Below are positions 6,845-13,392 of a stretch of 23,761 bases of DNA, one piece after another; position 1 is the first letter of the stretch; each line of letters opens with the position of its first letter. The notes beneath the pieces were generated by a model. It searched no databases. It was not told the origin of the DNA and saw only the letters and a list, made by a program, of their open reading frames with translations. A program made the position numbers and the translations under genes. Source of the stretch: Ahrensia sp. (GTDB lineage Bacteria; Pseudomonadota; Alphaproteobacteria; Rhizobiales; Rhizobiaceae); the NCBI GenBank assembly GCA_002698425.1, contig NZXU01000102.1:70529-94289 (forward strand), written 5' to 3'.

Positions 6845-8950
6845 TCACCGCTCGAACTCCATGATCACCGCATCCACCGCGAGGCTGGCGCCGACCTCGA
6901 CGGGGATCTTGGCGACAGTGCCGGCCTTCTCGGCGCGGAGGACGTTTTCCATCTTCATCGCCTCGATGATGGCAAGCGGCTGGCCTTCCTGGACCTCGTC
7001 GCCCTCGGCCACGTTGAGGGCAACGACGAGACCCGGCATCGGGCAGAGCAGCAGGTTGGAGGTGTCCGGCGGCTGTTTCTCGGGCATCAGCGCGGCGAGC
7101 CGGGCGACATGCGGCGGCATCACCTTCACCTTGAGGTCGGCGCCGCGATAGCGCAGGCGGAAGCCGCCGGGGATCGGGCCGATCTTCATCGCCGCGATCT
7201 CGCGCCAGTGGCCCTCCTCGTCGGTCTCGGCGAAAATGGTGGCGACGCGATCGCCCGGCCGCCAGGCGATCTGATAGGCCCGCGTCTCGTCCTCGTCGGC
7301 GAAGGTCAGCCAGATCGGCGTGCCCCACTCGCCGTTCGGAGGGGCGGTCAGGCTCTCCTGGTCGTAGAAGCCACGCGTCGCCTCGTCGTCGATGGCGATC
7401 TCGAAGTCCTCGCCGGCGGCGCGCACGACGAAGGGCGTCTCGGACGGGCCGTATTTCGCGCCTTTTTCCATGCGGCCGGAGATGAAGGAGGCGCGGCGGT
7501 CGGCGATCCACTGCGCGGTCGCTGCGGTGGCGGCGACGAGGCGCAGATTATCGGCCGAAAGCTCCGCACCGGCAAAGCCGTCCGGATATTCCTCGGCGAT
7601 GAAAGCGGTGGTGATCGCGCCGGAGCGGAAGCGCGGATGGTCCATCACCGCGGAAAGGAACGGAAGGTTGTGGCCGATGCCCTCGACCTCGAAGGCGTCG
7701 AGCGATTCCGCCATGGCTTCCACCGCCTCGTCGCGGCTCGGCGCCCAGGTGCAGAGCTTGGCGATCATCGGGTCGTAGAACATCGAGATCTCGCCGCCCT
7801 CATAGACGCCGGTGTCGTTGCGCACGATCACGCCGTCGAAGCGGGTGCCCTCCTGCGGCGGGCGATAGCGCGTCAGCCGGCCGATGGAGGGCAGGAAGTT
7901 GCGATACGGATCCTCGGCGTAAAGCCGGCTCTCGATCGCCCAGCCCCTCAGCTTGATGTCGTCCTGCGTGATCGACAGGCGCTCGCCGGCGGCGACGCGG
8001 ATCATTTGCTCGACGAGGTCGACGCCGGTGATCAGCTCGGTGACGGGATGCTCCACCTGCAGTCGGGTGTTCATCTCGAGGAAGTAGAAATTGCGGTCCT
8101 TGTCGACGATGAATTCGACCGTGCCGGCCGAGGCGTAGCCGACGGCCTTGGCGAGCGCGACAGCCTGTTCGCCCATCGCCTTCCGCGTCTCGGCGTCGAG
8201 GAAAGGCGATGGCGCCTCCTCGATGACCTTCTGGTTGCGGCGCTGGATGGAGCATTCGCGCTCGCCGAGATAGACCGCGTTGCCGTGGCTGTCGGCGAGA
8301 ACCTGGATCTCGATATGGCGCGGCTCGGTGACGAATTTTTCGATGAAGATGCGGTCGTCGCCGAAGGAGGACGCGGCCTCGGACTTGGAGCGATCGAAGC
8401 CCTCGCGCGCCTCGGCGTCGTTCCAGGCGATACGCATGCCCTTGCCGCCGCCGCCGGCAGAGGCCTTGATCATCACCGGATAGCCGATTTCGGACGCGAT
8501 GCGGACGGCATGTTCGGCGTCGTCGATCAGCCCCATGAAGCCCGGCACGGTGGAGACATTCGCCTCCGCCGCGATCTTCTTGGAGGTGATCTTATCGCCC
8601 ATCGCCTCGATGGCGTTGACCGGCGGGCCGATGAAGGTGATGCCTTCCGCCTTCAGCCGCTCGGCGAATTCGGCGCGCTCGGACAGGAAGCCGTAGCCGG
8701 GATGGACGGCGTCGGCGCCGGTTTCCTTGCAGGCCTCGATGATCTTGTCGATCACCAGATAGCTCTGCGAGGCCGGGGCCGCGCCGATGAACACCTTCTC
8801 GTCCGCCATCTCGACATGCAGCGCATTGGCGTCCGCCTCGGAATGGACAGCGACGGTGCCGATGCCGAGGCGCTTCGCCGTCTTGAAGACGCGGCAGGCG
8901 ATCTCGCCACGATTGGCGACTAGGATTTTTGAGAAGAGTTCGGTGGTCAT
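6845..8950 (-). CDS. pccA: Propionyl-CoA carboxylase alpha subunit (biotin carboxylase/biotin carrier)
   Basis: The 701-aa subunit carboxylates its own biotin using ATP and bicarbonate; the carboxyl group is then transferred to propionyl-CoA by PccB. Residues 5-120 form the biotin carboxylase N-domain (ILVANRGEIACRV). The ATP-grasp domain has the glycine-rich loop KASAGGGGKGM at 162-172 and EMNTRLQVEHPVTE further on. A linking BT domain precedes the C-terminal biotinyl domain, where the attachment lysine is K666 in EAMKMEN. The start is ATG at 8950, with GAAGGGAG 6 nt upstream, part of which overlaps the outer edge of repeat D. DUF559 cassettes lie on both sides. Context and the partner pccB favour propionyl-CoA over acetyl- or methylcrotonyl-CoA as substrate. 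Confidence 0.96.
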   Translation of the reverse strand: MTTELFSKILVANRGEIACRVFKTAKRLGIGTVAVHSEADANALHVEMADEKVFIGAAPASQSYLVIDKIIEACKETGADAVHPGYGFLSERAEFAERLKAEGITFIGPPVNAIEAMGDKITSKKIAAEANVSTVPGFMGLIDDAEHAVRIASEIGYPVMIKASAGGGGKGMRIAWNDAEAREGFDRSKSEAASSFGDDRIFIEKFVTEPRHIEIQVLADSHGNAVYLGERECSIQRRNQKVIEEAPSPFLDAETRKAMGEQAVALAKAVGYASAGTVEFIVDKDRNFYFLEMNTRLQVEHPVTELITGVDLVEQMIRVAAGERLSITQDDIKLRGWAIESRLYAEDPYRNFLPSIGRLTRYRPPQEGTRFDGVIVRNDTGVYEGGEISMFYDPMIAKLCTWAPSRDEAVEAMAESLDAFEVEGIGHNLPFLSAVMDHPRFRSGAITTAFIAEEYPDGFAGAELSADNLRLVAATAATAQWIADRRASFISGRMEKGAKYGPSETPFVVRAAGEDFEIAIDDEATRGFYDQESLTAPPNGEWGTPIWLTFADEDETRAYQIAWRPGDRVATIFAETDEEGHWREIAAMKIGPIPGGFRLRYRGADLKVKVMPPHVARLAALMPEKQPPDTSNLLLCPMPGLVVALNVAEGDEVQEGQPLAIIEAMKMENVLRAEKAGTVAKIPVEVGASLAVDAVIMEFER

Positions 8951-8960
8951 GACAGGCTCC

Positions 8961-9049
8961 CTTCTCCCCCCGCGAGGGGGAGAAAGCGATTTCGATGGCT
9001 TAGCCGAGCGCAGCGAGAGCTAAACATCTGAAATCGCAAGAGAGGGGGA
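8961..9049. repeat. Palindromic repeat, family 2 variant (copy D)
   Basis: This 89-bp element has an outer hairpin TTCTCCCCC-CGCGA-GGGGGAGAA and a long inner palindrome bounded by GCGATTTC (8986-8993) and GAAATCGC (9030-9037). The inner end GCAAGAGAGGGGGA matches, in inverted orientation, the inner end of copy E. The central palindrome sequence is unrelated to that of E and F. It touches the stop codon of the second DUF559 gene. Confidence 0.85.
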
Positions 9050-9397
9050 TTAGCGCCGCCCCGCTTCAATGATCCGCAATGCGACTGCATCGGCATCCTC
9101 CAAAATATCCTCGTTCGGGACCCTGATCGTCCGGTATCCCTGTTCCTCAAAATATCGGTCGCGATCCGCATCGCGCCTCGATCCCTCATGTTGCGAGCCA
9201 TCCGCCTCGACGATCAGCTTGCGCTGATGGCAAACGAAGTCGCAGACATATGGCCCGAGCGGCTCCTGCCGCCTGAACTTCATTCCCGCCAGACGCTTTG
9301 CCCGAAGCATCTGCCACAACGCGTATTCGGCATCGGTCGGGTCCTTGCGCATCTCCCTGGCGAAGCCCCTGAGCCTCTTTCGCGCCTCGTCTTCCAC
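9050..9397 (-). CDS. DUF559 (Vsr/restriction-endonuclease-like) protein, copy 2
   Basis: The 115-aa protein belongs to DUF559. Visible hallmarks are TDAEYALWQMLRAKRLAG (21-38), KFRRQEPLGPY at 40-50, CDFVC with D53, and LIVEADGSQH with E64, D66 and H70, followed by the RTIRVPNEDI strand near 90-98. The acidic residues fit a PD-(D/E)XK-like active site. I chose GTG at 9397 as start because it matches the usual family N-terminus and has AGAGGGGGA about 5 nt upstream; a TTG at 9418 is in frame but lies inside repeat E. The protein differs strongly from copy 1 at 6399-6779, so the two are not a recent duplication. Confidence 0.87.
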   Translation of the reverse strand: MEDEARKRLRGFAREMRKDPTDAEYALWQMLRAKRLAGMKFRRQEPLGPYVCDFVCHQRKLIVEADGSQHEGSRRDADRDRYFEEQGYRTIRVPNEDILEDADAVALRIIEAGRR

Positions 9398-9403
9398 ACC
9401 GGT

Positions 9404-9482
9404 CCCCCTCTCTTGCAAAAGCTAAGGACTTGGCCCGGCCAAGCCCAAGCTTTTGCTTTCTCCCCCTCCAAGGGGGGAGAGT
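9404..9482. repeat. Palindromic repeat, family 2 (copy E)
   Basis: A 79-bp element nearly identical to copy F (4011-4087). It forms a nested hairpin: GCAAAAGCT (9415-9423) pairs with AGCTTTTGC (9448-9456) around an inner CTTGGCC-C-GGCCAAG. A C-run/G-run hairpin follows at the right end. It ends 10 nt from the stop codon of the gene at 9493-9870. Confidence 0.88.
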
Positions 9483-9492
9483 CAGTCCGCGG

Positions 9493-9870
9493 TCAAACCT
9501 CCAGAACATCCTCAAATGCATCCGGGAAACTCGCCCGGGCGGCGTCTTCGTCGATTTGCAGCATGGCCTCGTAGGAGGCCGGGTCGAAAGGCTTTTCGGC
9601 CGGCACGACCTCGCGGTTGAACAGGAAGGACAGCCGGCGCGCGTCGAGATTGCCGCGCTCGAAGGGCTCGGCGCCGAAATGGTGCCAGAGCGCGTGCATG
9701 AAGGCGAGATCGGCGAGCGCCTCGTGTTTGTCCCGGTCGGGAAAACGCTTGCGCTCGACGATCGGCGACACGCCCTTCGGATTGGCGCGCCGGATGGTGA
9801 ACTGGAAGCCCGTGCCCGGCAAACCGGAGGGAAAGCCGCGATGCTTGGTCATGTCGGGGAGCTTGGGCAT
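9493..9870 (-). CDS. Conserved-looking hypothetical protein, 125 aa
   Basis: I do not recognise the family. The protein is soluble, with a basic N-terminal third (TKHRGFPSGLPGTGFQFTIRR), a histidine-rich middle (FMHALWHHFG) and an acidic C-terminus. No signal peptide or membrane segment is visible. The start is ATG at 9870, with GGTGGAG about 12 nt upstream; a second ATG at 9852 lacks a better site. It lies between yghU and DUF559 cassette 2 on the operon strand. Before the cassette arrived it would have been about 20 nt upstream of pccA, so it may be a genuine member of the operon. Codon use and GC match its neighbours. Confidence 0.7.
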   Translation of the reverse strand: MPKLPDMTKHRGFPSGLPGTGFQFTIRRANPKGVSPIVERKRFPDRDKHEALADLAFMHALWHHFGAEPFERGNLDARRLSFLFNREVVPAEKPFDPASYEAMLQIDEDAARASFPDAFEDVLEV

Positions 9871-9925
9871 CAGGATGCTCCACCCGCCGGCAGCCCAATC
9901 GTCACAGCATATCCCCCCTGCCCGA

Positions 9926-10843
9926 TCACTCGGCGGCCTCCAGCTTGTCCTGCGTCCGGTTTTCGAAGTCGGAGGCGTCGTGGCGTTCGCGCAGCTGCGT
10001 CGCCGGGTCGCCCATCGCCTTGTTGACCATCTGGCCGCGCCGCACGGCCGGGCGGTCGCCGACCAGCTTGGTCCAGCGGGCTACATTGGTGTAGCTGGCG
10101 CCGTCGAGGAAGATGTTGGCGTCGTTATAGGCGCCGCCGGTGATGATGCGGCTGTACCAGGGCCAGATCGCCATGTCGGCGATCGAGTACTCGCTGCCGG
10201 CCATATATTCATTGTCGGCCAGGCGCCGGTCGAGCACGTCCATCTGGCGTTTCACCTCCATGGCGTAGCGGTCGATGGCGTATTTGATCTTCACCGGCGC
10301 ATAGGCATAGAAATGGCCGAAGCCGCCGCCGAGGAACGGGCCGGCGCCCATCTGCCACATCAGCCAGCTGATCGCCTCGGTGCGACCGCGAAGGTCGGAC
10401 GGCAGGAAGGCACCGAACTTGTCGGCGAGATAGAGCAGGATCGAACCGCTTTCGAAGACGCGCACCGGCTCGCCGCCGCCCTTCGGCGCGTGGTCCATCA
10501 GCGCCGGGATCTTCGAGTTCGGGTTGACCGAGACGAAGCCGGACCCGAACTGGTCGCCATCGCCGATCTTGATCAGCCAGGCGTCATATTCCGCGTCCGA
10601 GTGGCCGGCGGCCAGAAGCTCCTCCAGCATGATGTTGACCTTGACGCCGTTCGGCGTCGCCAGCGAGTAGAGCTGCAGGGGATGCTTGCCGACCGGCAAT
10701 TCCCGCTCGAACTGGGCCCCGGCGGTCGGCTTGTTGATGGAGGCAAACGCGCCGCCGGATGCGGCGTCCTGCGTCCAGACTTTCGGCGGCACGTAACCGG
10801 CGGGGAAATTGTTTTCGGGCGGGAATTTGGTGTCGTCACTCAT
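9926..10843 (-). CDS. yghU: YghU-type glutathione S-transferase (GSH-dependent disulfide-bond oxidoreductase)
   Basis: The 305-aa protein is clearly similar along its length to E. coli YghU (288 aa as I recall). Diagnostic stretches are the N-terminal extension with GGAFASINKPTAG, then LPVGKHPLQLYSLATPNGVK, GDGDQFGSGFV.VNPNSKIPAL, RVFESGSILLYLA and PFLGGGFGHFYAYAPVK. The thioredoxin-like domain fills about 50-140 and the helical GST domain about 150-290. The family binds two glutathiones and reduces disulfides such as 2-hydroxyethyl disulfide. The start is ATG at 10843, with AAGGA about 10 nt upstream. A 109-bp gap, AT-rich near the start (TATATG, TATACA), separates it from kptA, so it may have its own promoter. 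A link to propionate use is not evident. Confidence 0.93.
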   Translation of the reverse strand: MSDDTKFPPENNFPAGYVPPKVWTQDAASGGAFASINKPTAGAQFERELPVGKHPLQLYSLATPNGVKVNIMLEELLAAGHSDAEYDAWLIKIGDGDQFGSGFVSVNPNSKIPALMDHAPKGGGEPVRVFESGSILLYLADKFGAFLPSDLRGRTEAISWLMWQMGAGPFLGGGFGHFYAYAPVKIKYAIDRYAMEVKRQMDVLDRRLADNEYMAGSEYSIADMAIWPWYSRIITGGAYNDANIFLDGASYTNVARWTKLVGDRPAVRRGQMVNKAMGDPATQLRERHDASDFENRTQDKLEAAE

Positions 10844-10952
10844 GATGGGAGATCCTTGCTGAGGTGTATATTGACGTCAGCACATATAGGACTTGCGCGC
10901 CCGATTGCGGGACCCCTCTCACGAATTTGTGCAATTTTTGCTTGCCGTTGCG

Positions 10953-11510
10953 TCATGCGACCTGGCTCCCCGCCTCGTCGCGCGACAGGTAGGCCGGCGC
11001 GACCGGACCGGTCAGCCAGACGCCGTTGTCGGCCCGGTAGAAGGGCTGGCCGGCGGCGTGCATCGCGCCGGCGTCGACGCGCAGGATGACCGGCACGCCA
11101 TAGCGCATGCCGACCTTTTTCGCCGTCTCCGTCTCGGCGGACAGATGGACATGCCGCCGGTTCATCGGCTTCAGGCCCTGTTCGAGGATCGGCTTCAGGA
11201 AGCGCGTTGCCGTGCCGTGGAAGAGCACCGCAGGCGGCGCGACCGGGTCGCCGACGGTGTCGACTTCGACCGAATGGCCCTGCGCCGCGCGGATGCGCGC
11301 GCCGTTATCCGAGAGGGTGAAGCGCTTCTTGTCGTTTGTCTCGACCACTTCGCGCAGTGTCGCAAGATCGATCCGCTTCCCGGCCGCCCTCGCCTTCTCG
11401 ATCAGTTCGTCGACCGAAACCCATCCCTCGCCATCCAAGGCCACGCCGATGCTCTCCGGCGCGTGCCGGAGGACATAGGAGAGGAATTTGGAGGTTTCGG
11501 TGAGGGACAA
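10953..11510 (-). CDS. kptA: RNA 2'-phosphotransferase KptA/Tpt1
   Basis: The protein of about 185 aa matches KptA, the bacterial homologue of yeast Tpt1, which moves a 2'-phosphate from RNA to NAD+. Visible hallmarks are TSKFLSYVLRHAPESIG, GWVSVDEL, DKKRFTLSDNG.RIRAAQGHS, LFHGTATRFL, RRHVHLSAE and NGVWLTGPV. These cover both the winged-helix N-domain and the ADP-ribosyltransferase-like C-domain. The likely start is TTG at 11510 (SLTETSK), with AGGAAG about 8 nt upstream and only 2 nt after the preceding gene's stop, which suggests translational coupling. An ATG at 11552 in the same frame would overlap the upstream gene by 40 nt. The bacterial role of KptA is not established. Confidence 0.93.
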   Translation of the reverse strand: MSLTETSKFLSYVLRHAPESIGVALDGEGWVSVDELIEKARAAGKRIDLATLREVVETNDKKRFTLSDNGARIRAAQGHSVEVDTVGDPVAPPAVLFHGTATRFLKPILEQGLKPMNRRHVHLSAETETAKKVGMRYGVPVILRVDAGAMHAAGQPFYRADNGVWLTGPVAPAYLSRDEAGSQVA

Positions 11511-11512
11511 GT

Positions 11513-11722
11513 TCAGTGCTTCCTGCTGTTGTTCAGAACCTGAAGGACGCAATCATGCCATTCGTCGGCCGCAGCGGGATCCGCTGTGCCGCCATCGTTC
11601 GTTGTCTCCAGACTGATGTCCCCGAGAACCGAAGCGACCTCAAGGTCGGGCGCACGTTGCCACTGCAGATCCAGAAACCGCCTCATCGCTTCGAACGCTT
11701 CTTCCTCGGTCAGGATTTTCAT
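11513..11722 (-). CDS. Small acidic hypothetical protein, 69 aa
   Basis: I do not recognise a family. The protein is soluble and acidic, with an amphipathic N-terminal helix (EEEAFEAMRRFLDLQW). The start is ATG at 11722, because GGAGG lies 7 nt upstream; an in-frame ATG at 11740 has no comparable site. It begins 23 nt after the pccB stop and ends 2 nt before the likely kptA start, so it is very probably translated as part of the pccB-kptA transcript. Its tail codes for the kptA ribosome-binding site. Confidence 0.75.
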   Translation of the reverse strand: MKILTEEEAFEAMRRFLDLQWQRAPDLEVASVLGDISLETTNDGGTADPAAADEWHDCVLQVLNNSRKH

Positions 11723-11745
11723 CGCCAAGCCTCCCCACATCCGTT

Positions 11746-13278
11746 CTACAACGGAATATTGTCGTGCTTCTTGGCCGGGCCCGTCGTCTGCTTGCCTTTC
11801 AGCAGTTCGAACGCCTTCGCCACGCGCCGCCGCGTCGAATGGGGCATGATGACCTCGTCGATGAAGCCGCGCTGGGCCGCGATGAAGGGATTGGCGAAAC
11901 GGTCCTCGTATTCCTTGGTGCGCTGGGCGATCTTGTCCGGGTCGCCGAGTTCGGAGCGGTAGAGGATCTCCGCCGCGCCCTTGGCGCCCATCACGGCAAT
12001 CTGCGCGGTCGGCCAGGCATAGTTCACGTCGGCGCGGATATGCTTCGAGGCCATCACGTCATAGGCGCCGCCATAGGCCTTGCGGGTAATGACCGTGACC
12101 TTCGGCACGGTCGCCTGCGCATAGGCGAAGAGCAGTTTCGCGCCATGCTTGATGATGCCGCCATATTCCTGCGCGACGCCCGGCAGGAAGCCCGGCACGT
12201 CGACGAAGGTCAGGATCGGGATATTGAAGGCGTCGCAGAAGCGCACGAACCGGCCGGCCTTCTTCGAGGCGTCGATGTCGAGGCAGCCCGCCAGCACCAT
12301 GGGCTGGTTGGCGACGATGCCGACGGTCGAGCCGTTCAGCCGGATGAAGCCGCAGAGGATGTTGCCGGCATGGTCCTTCTGGATCTCGAAGAACGAGCCC
12401 TCATCCGCCACCTTGGTGACGACCTCGTGCATGTCATAGGGCTTGTTCGGATTGGGCGGCACCAGCGTGTCGAGGGCCATTTCGGTGCGGTCGCCCGGAT
12501 CAGCGGTCGGGATGACCGGCGCGGTCTCCCGGTTGGAGGCCGGCAGGAAATCGAACATGCGGCGCACTTCCAGCAGCGCCTCGATGTCGTTCTCGTATGC
12601 CCCGTCGGCGACCGACGACTTGCGCGAATGGGTCGACGCGCCGCCGAGCTCTTCCGCCGTGACGATCTCGTTGGTGACGGTCTTCACCACGTCCGGCCCG
12701 GTGACGAACATGTAGGACGTGTCCTTCACCATGAAGATGAAGTCGGTCATGGCCGGCGAATAGACCGCGCCGCCCGCGCACGGGCCCATGATGACGGAAA
12801 TCTGCGGGATGACGCCCGAGGCCTGCGCGTTGCGCCAGAACACCTCGGCATAGCCGCCGAGCGAGGCGACGCCTTCCTGGATGCGCGCGCCGCCGGAGTC
12901 GTTCAGGCCGATGATCGGCACGCCGTTCTGCATGGCGAGATCCATCACCTTGCAGATCTTCTCGGCATGGGTTTCCGACAGCGAGCCGCCGAAGACGGTG
13001 AAATCCTGGGAGAAGACGTAGCAGGGGCGGCCGTTGATCGTGCCCCAGCCGGTGACGACGCCGTCGCCCGGCGGACGGTTGTCTTCCATGCCGAAATCGG
13101 TGCAGCGATGCGTCTTGTAGGTGTCGTATTCCTCGAAGGAGCCCTCGTCGAGCAGCACGTCGAGCCGCTCGCGTGCCGTCAGCTTGCCCTTGCCGTGCTG
13201 CGCGTCGATGCGCTTCTGTCCGCCGCCAAGCCGCGCTTCGCGGCGATGCTCTTCCAGTTGTTCGAGAATTTCCTGCAT
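11746..13278 (-). CDS. pccB: Propionyl-CoA carboxylase beta subunit (carboxyltransferase)
   Basis: The 510-aa subunit transfers the carboxyl group from biotin on PccA to propionyl-CoA, giving (S)-methylmalonyl-CoA. It has the two crotonase-fold halves of acyl-CoA carboxyltransferases. The first half holds [30 protein letters not shown] and [17 protein letters not shown]; the second holds [22 protein letters not shown] and [11 protein letters not shown]. Length matches family members. The start is ATG at 13278 (MQEILEQL), with GGAGG 8 nt upstream; a further in-frame ATG at 13299 is unsupported. It is the first gene of the operon and diverges from the regulator at 13393, across a 114-bp region holding the presumed operator. 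Confidence 0.97.
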   Translation of the reverse strand: MQEILEQLEEHRREARLGGGQKRIDAQHGKGKLTARERLDVLLDEGSFEEYDTYKTHRCTDFGMEDNRPPGDGVVTGWGTINGRPCYVFSQDFTVFGGSLSETHAEKICKVMDLAMQNGVPIIGLNDSGGARIQEGVASLGGYAEVFWRNAQASGVIPQISVIMGPCAGGAVYSPAMTDFIFMVKDTSYMFVTGPDVVKTVTNEIVTAEELGGASTHSRKSSVADGAYENDIEALLEVRRMFDFLPASNRETAPVIPTADPGDRTEMALDTLVPPNPNKPYDMHEVVTKVADEGSFFEIQKDHAGNILCGFIRLNGSTVGIVANQPMVLAGCLDIDASKKAGRFVRFCDAFNIPILTFVDVPGFLPGVAQEYGGIIKHGAKLLFAYAQATVPKVTVITRKAYGGAYDVMASKHIRADVNYAWPTAQIAVMGAKGAAEILYRSELGDPDKIAQRTKEYEDRFANPFIAAQRGFIDEVIMPHSTRRRVAKAFELLKGKQTTGPAKKHDNIPL

Positions 13279-13370
13279 GCACCGTCCTCCGAATGACATC
13301 GCTTAGCCCTGAAAAGCCTGCGCAGCTAGGGTTGAAAAAGCAAGCAAGCGGATTTAGTAAAAAATCAAAT

Positions 13371-13392
13371 AGCAAATTGCGAAATTGCAAAC
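13371..13392. promoter_or_regulatory. Candidate ScfR/PccR operator in the pccB-pccR divergent region
   Basis: Read on the minus strand this stretch contains TTTGCAA, TTTCGCAA and TTTGCTA in direct succession, with an 8-nt period. ScfR-family regulators are reported to bind TTTGCAAA-type motifs (RamB in Corynebacterium, PccR in Rhodobacter sphaeroides). It lies between the divergent genes and directly abuts the regulator's ATG at 13393. A weak sigma-70-like pair for the regulator (TTGAAA at 13332-13337, TAGTAA at 13355-13360, spacer 17) lies just upstream, so binding here could block its own expression. Confidence 0.6.

Larger units (their letters stand above)
8961..9482 (-). mobile_element. 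Putative inverted-repeat cassette carrying a DUF559 gene (cassette 2)
   Basis: A 522-bp unit made of repeat D, a DUF559 gene and repeat E. The shared outer part is a CTCCCCCC...AGGGGGAGAAAGC hairpin and the shared inner part is GCAAGAGAGGGGGA, in inverted orientation at the two ends. The gene stop directly touches D and the start lies 6 nt from E. Outside the unit only 10 nt remain on each side before pccA (8950) and the 125-aa gene (9493). It has the same plan as cassette 1 but a different repeat family and a divergent protein. Mobility is inferred. Confidence 0.5.

Noticed and set aside
6335..6845. Target-site duplication flanking cassette 1
   Set aside because: The bases outside B and C (and outside D and E of cassette 2) share no direct repeat that I can see.
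7109..8923. Plus-strand open frame of 604 codons
   Set aside because: It is the antisense shadow of pccA, which has full family motifs; the frame arises from high-GC third positions.
4011..9482. CRISPR array
   Set aside because: The repeats are few, irregularly spaced, occur in both orientations and lie between genes with no uniform spacers or cas genes.
11764..13296. Plus-strand open frame of 510 codons
   Set aside because: It is the antisense shadow of pccB; its composition is His/Arg/Asp-rich and it has no recognisable domain.
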